64,000 bases of DNA from CAXBNB01 sp040151475 (GCF_040151475.1 NZ_JBDKWG010000130.1:1-64000), one strand, 5' to 3'; positions 45,682 to 55,016 are shown, numbered from the stretch's first letter. The notes: generated by a model not told the origin, from the letters alone. Translations and numbers: made by a program.

Positions 45682-48600
45682 ATGAAATATTTAGTATTGT
45701 TTCTGTCAGTCCTTTTCGTTTTGAGTTCGTGCAGCAATGAGAGGGAAAACACTACAAGAGTAAACAATACTATACCTAAAGTTGTAGATTACAATATTCA
45801 CATCAAACCTATACTATCTGACAGGTGTTTCGCCTGTCACGGCCCTGATAAAAATGCAATGAAGGCAGGACTTGCCCTCTATCATGAAGAGGGTGCCTAT
45901 GCCGAATTGGAAGAAAGCCCGGGGTACTATGCAATTGTTCCGGGAAAAACAGATCAAAGTGAAGTTGTTAAAAGGATAACAACAACTGATCAGGAAAAAA
46001 TGATGCCTCCCCCCGAATCAAATTTAACTCTGAATGACTATGAAAGAAAATTGATCACAAAATGGATAGAACAAGGAGCTGTCTATAAACCACACTGGTC
46101 GCTGATTCCTGTACAAAAACCTGCTGTTCCTAAAGTAGAAAAGGAAGACTGGGTTTCTAATCCCATTGACAATTTTATTCTTTCAAAACTTGAATCCATT
46201 GGACTTGAACCACAAGAAAAAGCTTCCAAGGAAAAACTTATAAGAAGAGCCTCCTTTGATATCACCGGGCTTCCTCCTACCATTGAAGAAATTGATGACT
46301 TTCTAAATGATGAAAGTGAAACCGCCTATGAAAAAATAGTGGATAGATTATTGAATTCTGTTGCTTATGCCGAACGTATGACATCCCGATGGCTAGATAT
46401 CTCACGATATGCGGACTCTCATGGATACCAAATAGACTTTTATAGATCTATGTGGCCCTGGAGGGAGTGGGTGATCAAAGCATACAATGAAAATAAACCA
46501 TTCGATGAATTTCTTACCTGGCAAATGGCAGGAGACTTACTTCCTGATGCAACCTATGAACAAAAATTGGCTACCGGATTTAACAGAAACCACAGCATCA
46601 ATCAGGAAGGCGGAATTGTAAAAGAAGAGTTTAGGGTAGAATATGTAGCCGACCGTACCAATACTTTGGGAGCTACAGTCTTGGGACTCACGCTGGAATG
46701 TGCCAGATGTCATGACCACAAATACGATCCCATTTCTCAAAAAGAATACTACCAGTTGTATGGCTTTTTTAACAGTGTGGATCAAAAAGGTGGAAGCAGA
46801 CAAGCACCAGGCCCATCAGTAAAATATCCGGTTGAAGAATTGGATAAACTAAGAGACTACTTAAGAGAAATCACGCAAAACCAAACCCAAAAATTAAAAA
46901 CCAGAAAAGAAGAAATCCTGACCGACAGCAAATTTATTTCATGGGTTAACAATTATGAAGTCAATAAAGAAAATCAAAAAGCATTCAATCCCGCTCCGTT
47001 AGATTATTTTTCATTCGATAACCTCGACAGCACTTCTACATTTGGTTTTGCGGATAAAAAAAAGCAGCAAACACCTAAGAAACTCATTGAACCCAAGGCA
47101 GGAAAATATGCAGGCGGGCTATTTATTGAGAATGGATACAACTTTGATTTAGGAAAACAGAAATACATCAATGAGAAACAACCCTTTTCCATCTCATTCT
47201 GGTATTACAACAAATACTACCTAAGCAGAAATAAGATATTCTCAAAAGTTGATGAAAAATCAGAAAAAGGCATTCACATAGAAACGGATTTTCGATACAT
47301 AAATATTCAAACCCAAAAATCGAGCAAAGAAGCCGGAAGCAAATTGGTTTCCAAAGAAGTAATCCCGGATCAGCAATGGGTACATATAGTTCTGACTTAT
47401 GATGGATCGGGTTTCACGAAAGGTTTCAGTTTATTCATTGATGGTGAACCAATGGAATTTGTTGGCGATAAAGAACAACCTCTGGATTTTATTACCAAAA
47501 ATGCTTCTTTGGTAGTTGGTTCAAATGGCCTGTCAGGTTCAGGTATCGACGAAATATACTTATATGACGGGGAGCTGAATGATGAAAATGTACAAACCGT
47601 CTATCAATTCAACCCAATAGACGCCGTTTTACAAAAAACATTTACTGACCTATCCGAAGGCAATAAATCACTAGTTGCCGATCATTTTCTATATCACAAA
47701 GACCGCAAATTCAAAATAGCCCTGCGTAATCTGGAATCAGTCAAATATAAAAGTCTGGATATACCCAAAGAAGACGACCTAAACGTAATGACTATGGCAG
47801 AAATGCCGGAACCCAACAAAACTCACATTCTCAAGCGTGGTGCATATGATGCACCAGGAGAAGAAGTAATTCCTGACACACCCGAATCTATTCTTAGTTT
47901 TAGTGATTCCCTTCCTAAAAATCGTTTTGGATTGGCACAATGGCTGATTGACCCGAAAAATCCATTGACATCAAGGGTAGCGGTAAATCGCTACTGGCAA
48001 TACATGTTCGGAAAAGGAATAGTCAAAACAGTAGAAGATTTTGGAAATCAGGGAGAGCTTCCCTCCCATCCAGAGTTACTAGATTGGCTTGCAGCGACAT
48101 TTATGGAAAATGGATGGGATACCAAAGCCATGATAAAACTTATGGTCATGTCTTCTGCTTACCAACAGCTATCGGCAACCAGCACTCAAAAGAGAGAAAC
48201 TGATCCAGAAAATATTTATCTGGCCAGAGGGTCTAGGTACAGAATGTCAGGTGAAATGATCCGGGATCAGGCATTGGCTGCCAGTGGTCTGCTCAACAAC
48301 AAGGTTGGTGGGCCGGGGGTAAGACCTTACCAACCGGAAAACCTGTGGAGTAGCGTAACAGCTGTTGGAGGTGGTCCATTGGCAAAATACGTTCTGGATG
48401 TAACTGAAGACCTTTACCGAAGGAGTGTATATACTTTCTGGAAACGGACGGTTCCGCCCCCTTCGATGCTGACATTCGATGCTGCCACCCGCGACAGATG
48501 TATAGTGAGCCGACAAAGCACCAATACACCATTACAGGCATTGGTATTGTTAAATGACCCACAGTATATGGAAGCTGCAAGAGTGATGGCTCAAAATATA

Positions 48601-48870
48601 TTAATAGCCAACCAAGCTCCTGAAGAAAATATTTCTATAGCATTTCGAAAACTCACAGGCCGAAAGCCCAAAGAAAAGGAAATAAATATGCTCACTAAAG
48701 TATATAATGAAAGTCTAAATAACTTTAAGGAAAACCCTACACTAATTGCTAGTTTGCTCAATATTGGTGAATATGCAATTGATGAAAGTTTAAACCAGCC
48801 AATGCTGGCTGCTCATACTGTTACGTTTAGCACCATTTTAAATCTGGATGAAACCATAACAAAAGAATAA
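45682..48870 (+). CDS. Cytochrome c / DUF1549 / LamG / DUF1553 lipoprotein, copy 3
   Basis: 1062 aa, lipobox LSSC17, cytochrome motif C49-x-x-C52-H53, DUF1549 with ADSHGYQIDF (QDD in copy 1 and QDDF in copy 2) and CARCH (C340, C343, H344), LamG-like domain and DUF1553. Near-identical in long stretches to copy 2, with divergence concentrated in the LamG segment (about 430-630). The gene layout and 8-bp spacing to the preceding DUF1501 gene repeat exactly those of copy 2, as expected for tandem duplication of a two-gene unit. Confidence 0.93.
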   Translation: MKYLVLFLSVLFVLSSCSNERENTTRVNNTIPKVVDYNIHIKPILSDRCFACHGPDKNAMKAGLALYHEEGAYAELEESPGYYAIVPGKTDQSEVVKRITTTDQEKMMPPPESNLTLNDYERKLITKWIEQGAVYKPHWSLIPVQKPAVPKVEKEDWVSNPIDNFILSKLESIGLEPQEKASKEKLIRRASFDITGLPPTIEEIDDFLNDESETAYEKIVDRLLNSVAYAERMTSRWLDISRYADSHGYQIDFYRSMWPWREWVIKAYNENKPFDEFLTWQMAGDLLPDATYEQKLATGFNRNHSINQEGGIVKEEFRVEYVADRTNTLGATVLGLTLECARCHDHKYDPISQKEYYQLYGFFNSVDQKGGSRQAPGPSVKYPVEELDKLRDYLREITQNQTQKLKTRKEEILTDSKFISWVNNYEVNKENQKAFNPAPLDYFSFDNLDSTSTFGFADKKKQQTPKKLIEPKAGKYAGGLFIENGYNFDLGKQKYINEKQPFSISFWYYNKYYLSRNKIFSKVDEKSEKGIHIETDFRYINIQTQKSSKEAGSKLVSKEVIPDQQWVHIVLTYDGSGFTKGFSLFIDGEPMEFVGDKEQPLDFITKNASLVVGSNGLSGSGIDEIYLYDGELNDENVQTVYQFNPIDAVLQKTFTDLSEGNKSLVADHFLYHKDRKFKIALRNLESVKYKSLDIPKEDDLNVMTMAEMPEPNKTHILKRGAYDAPGEEVIPDTPESILSFSDSLPKNRFGLAQWLIDPKNPLTSRVAVNRYWQYMFGKGIVKTVEDFGNQGELPSHPELLDWLAATFMENGWDTKAMIKLMVMSSAYQQLSATSTQKRETDPENIYLARGSRYRMSGEMIRDQALAASGLLNNKVGGPGVRPYQPENLWSSVTAVGGGPLAKYVLDVTEDLYRRSVYTFWKRTVPPPSMLTFDAATRDRCIVSRQSTNTPLQALVLLNDPQYMEAARVMAQNILIANQAPEENISIAFRKLTGRKPKEKEINMLTKVYNESLNNFKENPTLIASLLNIGEYAIDESLNQPMLAAHTVTFSTILNLDETITKE

Positions 48871-48875
48871 AGCAG

Positions 48876-50348
48876 ATGGACGAACTTCATGAATATCGGA
48901 TGAACCTCAATCGACGGGATTTTTTGTCGAAAACGAGTTTGGGATTAGGTGCAGCAGCACTGGCTTCTATCATACCAGGTTGTGGTTCCAAAGCAATATC
49001 CAGATTAGAAAATTTAGCAGGAAAAAGTAAAAGCGCACTAGATACTACTCACATCGCACCCAAAGCAAAGCGTGTTATATATTTATTTCAAAGTGGGGGT
49101 CCGTCTCAAATCGAACTTTTTGATCCAAAACCGTTGCTTACGAAGATGTTTGGGAAAGAACTGCCCGACTCAGTAAGAATGGGTCAAAGACTGACAGGAA
49201 TGACTGCCGGACAATCATCCTTTCCCTTGGCAGGATCGCACTTTAAATTTCAGCAAAAAGGTCAAAGCGGAGCAATGATGAGTGAAGCCATGCCACATCT
49301 TGGAGAAATTGCAGATGAGTTATGCATCATCAGAAGTATGCACACTGAAGCCATCAACCATGGCCCTGCAACATCTTTCTTCCAAACAGGCCATCAGCAG
49401 CCCGGAAGACCCAGTATTGGTTCATGGCTGAGCTATGGCTTGGGAAGTCTTAACAACAATTTACCGACTTTTAGTGTACTACTCTCACGAGGATCGGGAC
49501 GGCCAAATGCTCAACCCCTGTATTCCCGACTTTGGGGAAATGGCTTTCTACCATCCCTCCATCAAGGGGTACAATTCCGATCTGGAGCAGACCCTGTGCT
49601 TTTTCTCAACGATCTTCCCGGAATTGATAAATTGACGAGAAGAAGGATGCTGGATCAGATTGCTGCACTTAACCAAGCCAAATACGAGGAAAATGATGAT
49701 CCTGAAATATTGACCAGAATCTCTCAATATGAAATGGCTTACCGAATGCAGACTTCCGTCCCCGATACCATGGATATTTCTAAAGAACCGGATGAAATAT
49801 TCGAGCTGTACGGATCAAATTCAAGGATTCCGGGAACCTATGCTGCCAATTGTATTTTGGCCAGAAGAATGGCTGAAAAAGATGTAAGGTTCATTCAACT
49901 CTACCACATGGGCTGGGATCAGCATGACAATTTACCAATTGGGCTAGGGAAACAATGCAATGATGTAGATCAACCAACAGCAGCATTGATTAAAGACCTC
50001 AAACGACGGGGTTTATTGGACGACACGCTGGTAGTCTGGGGAGGAGAATTTGGCAGAACCAATTATTGTCAGGGTAAAATGAGTATCGAAAATTACGGCA
50101 GAGATCACCACCCAAGATGCTTCAGTATTTTCATGGCAGGAGGTGGAATCAAACCGGGTGTAACTTACGGCGAAACCGATGATTTCAGTTATAATATTGT
50201 GAAAGATCCAGTTCATGTGCACGATTTTCAAGCAACAATGATGCATCTTTTAGGAATTGACCATGAAAAATTCATCTATAAACATCAGGGAAGAAGGTAC
50301 CGCCTTACGGACGTGGATGGCCAGGTAGTAAACGATATATTGGCATAA
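48876..50348 (+). CDS. DUF1501 protein with Tat signal, copy 3
   Basis: 490 aa, signal NRRDFLSKTSLGLGAAALAS. It follows copy 2 closely but differs at the conserved block, EAINHGPATSFFQTGHQQPG where copies 1 and 2 read EAINHDPAITFFQTG, so the Asp after Asn-His is Gly. The C-terminus is DVDGQVVNDILA, not DVHGHVVKDILA. These changes could alter metal binding or specificity. Other DUF1501 families also show Gly at this site, so loss of function is not proven. Confidence 0.92.
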   Translation: MDELHEYRMNLNRRDFLSKTSLGLGAAALASIIPGCGSKAISRLENLAGKSKSALDTTHIAPKAKRVIYLFQSGGPSQIELFDPKPLLTKMFGKELPDSVRMGQRLTGMTAGQSSFPLAGSHFKFQQKGQSGAMMSEAMPHLGEIADELCIIRSMHTEAINHGPATSFFQTGHQQPGRPSIGSWLSYGLGSLNNNLPTFSVLLSRGSGRPNAQPLYSRLWGNGFLPSLHQGVQFRSGADPVLFLNDLPGIDKLTRRRMLDQIAALNQAKYEENDDPEILTRISQYEMAYRMQTSVPDTMDISKEPDEIFELYGSNSRIPGTYAANCILARRMAEKDVRFIQLYHMGWDQHDNLPIGLGKQCNDVDQPTAALIKDLKRRGLLDDTLVVWGGEFGRTNYCQGKMSIENYGRDHHPRCFSIFMAGGGIKPGVTYGETDDFSYNIVKDPVHVHDFQATMMHLLGIDHEKFIYKHQGRRYRLTDVDGQVVNDILA

Positions 50349-50457
50349 TTCAAACTTTTTCAAAAACTAATGATAAAGGAAACACTTTTTACCATTAATT
50401 TTAGCTTCCTGCAAAACACACTAAACTATTTAGACTATCAATTGTAAAGATTAAATT

Positions 50458-51207
50458 ATGAATCAAAACCGAAGAAAATTTCTAAGAAATGGCTCCCTGG
50501 CATCTCTGGCTATTGCTGCTACTCCCTTTGCTTCTACTGAATTGTCAGCTGCTCCAAAGAAAGTACCCAATGGGATCAATGTTTTATTTCAGGGAGATTC
50601 CATTACAGATGCCGGCCGTGACAAAAAAATAATGGAAGCCAATTCGACCAGGGCTTTTGGTTTTGGTTATGTATTTCTGACTGCCGCACAGTTGTATGCT
50701 GAAAATTACGGTAGTAGTTTAAATATTTACAATAAAGGTATTAGTGGCCACAAGGTTCATCAACTGGCAGCAAGGTGGGATGAAGATGCCATCAACCTCA
50801 AACCTGATGTATTGAGCATATTGATCGGAATAAATGATTACTGGCACATGGTCAATGGCAAGTATGACGGCCTTGTTGACAGGTATGAGAAAGATTACAG
50901 AGACTTACTTACCCGTACAAAAAAAGAGTTGCCAAATGTAAAAATCATTATTTGCGAACCTTTTGCAGTATGGGGAGGAAAAGCCATTACCGACAGGTGG
51001 GAAAAAGAACTTCCTGCCTATCAGGAAGCTGCAGCCAAATTAGCAAAAGAATTCAATACCGGGTTTGTAGGATATCAAAAAATGTTCGATGAAGCATTGA
51101 AAAAAGCACCTGCTTCAGTATGGTGTCCTGATGGTGTGCATCCATCTATGGCAGGAGCTTATTTAATGGCTCAGGCATGGACTAAGGAGTTTAATAAATT
51201 GTATTAA
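50458..51207 (+). CDS. Exported SGNH/GDSL hydrolase (probable carbohydrate esterase)
   Basis: A 249-aa protein with a twin-Arg-type export signal (MNQNRRKFLRNGSLASLAIA). SGNH hydrolase motifs are block I G46-D47-S48-I-T, block II Gly in NKGISGHKV, block III GINDYW, and block V D225-x-x-H228 (DGVHPS). It should remove acyl (for example acetyl) groups from a glycan or its fragments in the periplasm or cell surface. It follows the third pair after 109 bp, and its downstream neighbours are a cytochrome fusion and a sulfatase. An esterase beside a sulfatase fits a decorated polysaccharide. Confidence 0.92.
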   Translation: MNQNRRKFLRNGSLASLAIAATPFASTELSAAPKKVPNGINVLFQGDSITDAGRDKKIMEANSTRAFGFGYVFLTAAQLYAENYGSSLNIYNKGISGHKVHQLAARWDEDAINLKPDVLSILIGINDYWHMVNGKYDGLVDRYEKDYRDLLTRTKKELPNVKIIICEPFAVWGGKAITDRWEKELPAYQEAAAKLAKEFNTGFVGYQKMFDEALKKAPASVWCPDGVHPSMAGAYLMAQAWTKEFNKLY

Positions 51208-51226
51208 TCAGTATAAATTATATATT

Positions 51227-52558
51227 TTGGAAAACGAAACTAACGACTTTGTCATATTTATAGGGAGGTTTCACCCCCTCATTGTTCATTTACCTATCGG
51301 TTTTTTAATCCTTGGGTTTATCCTTCATTTGGTAAACAAACTCGAACAATTCAAAAACTCTGATAACATCATTGACTTCTCTCTTTTACTAGGAGGAGTC
51401 AGTGCTTTGGGCGCATGTATCATGGGATATATGCTGTCATTAGGTGGGGGTTACAATGATGATGCGGTATTCTTACATCAATGGGCTGGTATCAGTATGA
51501 CTCTAGTAGCTTTTGCACTACTGGCCATCCGAAAATTCCAAATATCCAATGCCAAAGTTCAAAGAGGAGTGTTTATTATTGTAATGGTACTACTCACATT
51601 TACCGGACATTTTGGAGGCAATCTTACCCATGGTTCTACTTACCTTTTTCAATATGCGCCCAATGCAGTGCGTACCATAGCAGGGCTTCCACCAAAAGTA
51701 GAACGGGTCTATAAAAAAATCACCAACATAGATTCTGCTCTGGTATTTGAAGATGTACTGATGCCCATTTTAGACGCCAGATGTATCAGTTGTCACAATG
51801 AGGAAAAACTCAAAGGTGAGCTCTTACTTACATCGTATGAAGACCTGATGAAAGGTGGAGAATCCGGGAAAGCCATAGTAGCTGGCAATAGCGTTTCAAG
51901 TGAGTTATATAAAAGAATTACTCTTGCTCACGATGACGAGGATTTTATGCCACCCGAAGGAAAGACCCCACTTTCAAAAGAGCAGGTAAAAATGATTGAA
52001 TGGTGGATAGATGCTGGAGCCAAACCAAAAGCATCGTTGGTAGCCTTAAATGCAGATTCGAAAATTAAAGATCAGTTTGAAAAATATCTGGGAATAGGTA
52101 AATACATGACCATACTGAATCAGCCAATAGATCCTATAGACCCTTCAACTATAGAAGAAATAAAATCAGCTGGTTTCTCCGTTTCAGTTTTGGCTGAAAA
52201 AGTGAACTATCTGGACGTATCTGTAAAATCCGGTGGGCAAATAACGAAAAAACAACTGGAAACACTCAAAAAAGCCAAAGATCACATCGTTTGGTTGGAT
52301 TTGAAAAACAGTGGGGTTAAAGATGATTATCTTGAAATCATTAATTCACTACCCAATCTTATGAAATTGAGACTCGATAGAAATGACGTTTCTGATGCAG
52401 GAGTAAGCCAATTGAAAGACCTCAAAAACCTGGAATACATCAACTTGTCTTTTACTAAAATTACCGATCAGGCTCTCACCTCAATCAGTAAACTGGAAAA
52501 CCTTGATAAAGCATATTATTATAATACCGGAGTGAAGGACTCAAACAATATAAATTGA
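51227..52558 (+). CDS. DUF2231 membrane / cytochrome c / leucine-rich fusion protein
   Basis: 443 aa. Residues about 5-130 form a four-helix DUF2231-like membrane domain starting RFHPLIVHLPIGFLILGF. Residues about 165-265 are a planctomycete-type cytochrome c (C186-I-S-C189-H190, MPPEGKTPLSKEQ, WWIDAGA). Residues about 300-440 hold leucine-rich repeats (NLMKLRLDRNDVSDAGVSQL). It starts at TTG because no ATG occurs before the DUF2231 motif. The cytochrome part is like that of the three PSD1 proteins, so it may pass electrons between those lipoproteins and the membrane (inference). It overlaps the sulfatase frame region by a few bases at its stop. Confidence 0.85.
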   Translation: MENETNDFVIFIGRFHPLIVHLPIGFLILGFILHLVNKLEQFKNSDNIIDFSLLLGGVSALGACIMGYMLSLGGGYNDDAVFLHQWAGISMTLVAFALLAIRKFQISNAKVQRGVFIIVMVLLTFTGHFGGNLTHGSTYLFQYAPNAVRTIAGLPPKVERVYKKITNIDSALVFEDVLMPILDARCISCHNEEKLKGELLLTSYEDLMKGGESGKAIVAGNSVSSELYKRITLAHDDEDFMPPEGKTPLSKEQVKMIEWWIDAGAKPKASLVALNADSKIKDQFEKYLGIGKYMTILNQPIDPIDPSTIEEIKSAGFSVSVLAEKVNYLDVSVKSGGQITKKQLETLKKAKDHIVWLDLKNSGVKDDYLEIINSLPNLMKLRLDRNDVSDAGVSQLKDLKNLEYINLSFTKITDQALTSISKLENLDKAYYYNTGVKDSNNIN

Positions 52559-52572
52559 CACTCACCCCCTAT

Positions 52573-53979
52573 ATGAAAATCAATTATCTGATATATCTTA
52601 TTGGACTGACACTTTTCGGTTGTATATCTGAATATGCCAAAAAACCAGTCAATATTATTTTCATTTTAACCGATGACCAACGGTGGGATGCCTTGGGTTA
52701 TTCAGGTAATGACATTATTCATACTCCTGAAATGGATAAGTTGGCCAAAGAAGGTACTTATTTTAAAAAAGCCTTTGTCACCACACCTATTTGTGCGGCA
52801 AGCAGGGCTTCCATATTAACAGGCTTGTACGAACGAACACATGACTATACTTTCCAACAGGGAGAACTAAAAGAGCCATACAAACAAATTTGTTATCCTG
52901 AGATTCTGAAAAGAAACGGCTATTACACTGGTTTTTATGGGAAATTTGGTGTAAAATTCAGTAAATCCAAGGAGTTGTTTGACAAAGCTGACATCTATGA
53001 TCGAAATGGGAAATACCCTAACCGGAAAGGATATTTTTACAAAACCATTGGGAAAGATACTGTACATTTGACCCGATATACAGGACATCAGGCTCAGGAG
53101 TTTATTGAAACAGCACCCAATGACAAGCCTTTTTGCTTATCTCTGAGTTTCAGTGCACCACATGCTCATGATAGTGCTCCAAAGCAATATTTCTGGCAGG
53201 AAAAATCAAACAACCTCTATGCTGACATCACTATTCCTCCTCCATCTTTAGGTGATGATAAATATTTTAACGATTTGCCAAAAGAGGTAAAAGAAGGGTT
53301 TAACAGAGTACGCTGGTACTGGCGGTATGATACCCCTGAGAAATACCAACACAGCATTAAAGGATACTATCGTATGATCTCAGAAATTGATGATGAAATC
53401 AGGGATCTTAGAAAAGTGTTGGAAGACAAAGGTATAGCCGATAATACAGTTATTATCTTAATGGGTGACAATGGCCACTATCTCGGTGAACGTCAACTCG
53501 CTGGCAAATGGCTCATGCACGACAACTCATTACGTGTGCCTCTAATTATTTATGATCCCAGAGTTGAAAATCATCATGATGTAAATGACATGGTTCTCAA
53601 CATTGATGTTACCAAAACAATCCTAGACCTTGCAGGAATTCAAGCGCCCAAAGAATACCAAGGAATTAGCTTACTTCCCTATGTGACAACCGGAAAGCAC
53701 AACGAAATCAGAAAATCTATCCTATTCGAACACCTTTGGGAAAAGGATGAAATTCCATCCAGTGAAGCTATCAGAACTGAAAAATGGAAGTATTTCAGGT
53801 ATAGGTTCATTGCCACACCTGAAGAATTGTATGACTTGCAAGTTGATCCTTTGGAAACCAACAACTTAGCTCTAGATCCAAAATACAAAGAGATACTGTT
53901 AAAACTTCGGGATCAATGCGATCAGCAAATCAAAATCTTTACAGAATCTAAGTTGGTTTCTGCTTCAGTAGGTAGTTAA
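52573..53979 (+). CDS. Type I (formylglycine) sulfatase lipoprotein
   Basis: A 468-aa sulfatase with lipobox LTLFGC17. Metal-binding D34-D35 lie in IFILTDDQRWDAL; the formylglycine motif is C74-A-A-S-R78 followed by ASILTGLY, so it needs a Cys-type anaerobic or FGE maturase. The late block MGDNGHYLGERQLAGKW supplies the other metal ligands, and the C-terminal domain contains YDLQVDPLETNNLA. It should remove sulfate esters from a sulfated glycan at the cell surface; no exact subfamily can be read. The ATG at 52573 gives a lipoprotein signal, so I prefer it to the TTG at 52555. Its last 15 bases overlap the broken DUF1080 frame on the other strand. Confidence 0.95.
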   Translation: MKINYLIYLIGLTLFGCISEYAKKPVNIIFILTDDQRWDALGYSGNDIIHTPEMDKLAKEGTYFKKAFVTTPICAASRASILTGLYERTHDYTFQQGELKEPYKQICYPEILKRNGYYTGFYGKFGVKFSKSKELFDKADIYDRNGKYPNRKGYFYKTIGKDTVHLTRYTGHQAQEFIETAPNDKPFCLSLSFSAPHAHDSAPKQYFWQEKSNNLYADITIPPPSLGDDKYFNDLPKEVKEGFNRVRWYWRYDTPEKYQHSIKGYYRMISEIDDEIRDLRKVLEDKGIADNTVIILMGDNGHYLGERQLAGKWLMHDNSLRVPLIIYDPRVENHHDVNDMVLNIDVTKTILDLAGIQAPKEYQGISLLPYVTTGKHNEIRKSILFEHLWEKDEIPSSEAIRTEKWKYFRYRFIATPEELYDLQVDPLETNNLALDPKYKEILLKLRDQCDQQIKIFTESKLVSASVGS

Positions 53980-54378
53980 GTTTTTATAAAAAATAAATAT
54001 TGAAAAGCGATTGGAAATCTTCTGAAATACTACATGCAGCCTAAAATCCCTGTATTTCTTTTTGGTCACCATATCCGCAGCTCCATATTTTCCTCCTGCT
54101 GCCGCTGGATCGTTGCTGTTGACCGCCGATCCACCATCAACAGGATCTTTCACGATTTTCCACTTCAAAGGCAACTCAGATGAAAACCTTGGCCCCTCCC
54201 AATATGTCCACTTATCATCCAACATTTCTCTTGACCCATCAAAAAGCACTTCTGCCTTCTTGGGAGCCTTCACGCCCACTCCAGCTTTTTCTTTCTTGGC
54301 CGCTTTCATAGCAACAAATGAGACAAGTACTACCAAGGACGCAGTTAACAGTATTGAATTGATTATCGTTTTCTTCAT
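53965..54378 (-). pseudogene. Truncated DUF1080 (family 16-type glycoside hydrolase/lectin) gene
   Basis: The ATG at 54378 opens a signal peptide (MKKTIINSILLTASLVVLVS). The recognisable start of a DUF1080 domain follows: AEVLFDGSREMLDDKWTYWE, then GGKYGAADMVTKKKYRDFRL and HVVF. Just after HVVF (about 54025) the homology stops and a short unrelated tail (QKISNRFSIFIF...) runs to a stop inside the end of the sulfatase gene. DUF1080 domains are normally about 180-200 aa, so roughly the last half is missing. This looks like a deletion or recombination scar. Confidence 0.8.
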
Positions 54379-54468
54379 TTTGATTGTTTTGAATATTTCT
54401 AGTTTGCTAATAAATAAATGTTTTAAATAATTGGTCGTCGAGCTCAAACAATTTTTTGTGAAGGATGC

Positions 54469-54792
54469 CTACTGTCCAAGCTTAAATATTCGAATCAAGT
54501 TCTTGTCAACGTTGACTAATTCGTCTGGTGATAAATCACCTAGTTTACCAATTACTAAATCCTTGTCAATTGTAGCGAGTTTACTTAATCTTATTAATGA
54601 TGTCCTCTTTAGTCGATTTGCCTGAGTTGGCTCAATTTTGAGATCAAAATCCTCTTGCCACTTTATTTGAGTCGTTATAAATGATACAGTAATGTCTGAT
54701 TTACAATCAACTAGAATAAGAGCGGGTCTATTTTTTATTCCTGAAAGATCTGTAAATGGAAATGGTATCAGTACAATGTCACCTTTATTCAT
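54469..54792 (-). CDS. PemK/MazF-family toxin (mRNA endoribonuclease)
   Basis: A 107-aa protein of the MazF fold, starting MNKGDIVLIPFPFTDLSGIK with the NRPALIL strand and a late helix (TIDKDLVIGKLGDLSPDELV). MazF toxins cut single-stranded mRNA at short sites. It overlaps its antitoxin by 4 bp (ATGA), the standard order of antitoxin first, toxin second. Its position next to a truncated gene suggests it came with mobile DNA. Confidence 0.88.
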   Translation of the reverse strand: MNKGDIVLIPFPFTDLSGIKNRPALILVDCKSDITVSFITTQIKWQEDFDLKIEPTQANRLKRTSLIRLSKLATIDKDLVIGKLGDLSPDELVNVDKNLIRIFKLGQ

Positions 54793-55016
54793 TTATACCT
54801 TTCTTTTAGATCGTTTACTGTATAAAGATCTTCTTCTCTCTCTAGAAATTTATATGTCTTGGAGTCAGACACTAACTTTTGAATTCCCTCAGTCAATAAT
54901 TGATTTTCAATTCTATTTAAAAGAAATTCCGCAAAGTCTGAAACCTCTTTTAATTTCTGGTCAGGGAGCTTAGCTAAATTGTCTATCGTTTTCTTTATTA
55001 ATACCTCTCGTGTCAT
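54789..55016 (-). CDS. Antitoxin partner of the MazF-type toxin
   Basis: A 75-aa protein, MTREVLIKKTIDNLAKLPDQ, predicted all-helical in the first 45 residues, like DUF2281-type antitoxins, with a charged tail (YKFLEREEDLYTVNDLK) that likely wraps the toxin. The ATG at 55016 is preferred over the TTG at 55025. It overlaps the toxin by 4 bp, which is the main support for the call. Confidence 0.8.
   Translation of the reverse strand: MTREVLIKKTIDNLAKLPDQKLKEVSDFAEFLLNRIENQLLTEGIQKLVSDSKTYKFLEREEDLYTVNDLKERYK

Noticed and set aside
36301..50348. CRISPR or tandem DNA repeat array
   Set aside because: The repetition is at the level of whole genes about 4.7 kb long, with no short repeat-spacer pattern.
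53965..54447. Intact 160-aa protein gene
   Set aside because: The N-terminal 23 codons precede a good signal-peptide start, and the C-terminal half lacks the rest of the DUF1080 domain, so a truncated gene is the better reading.
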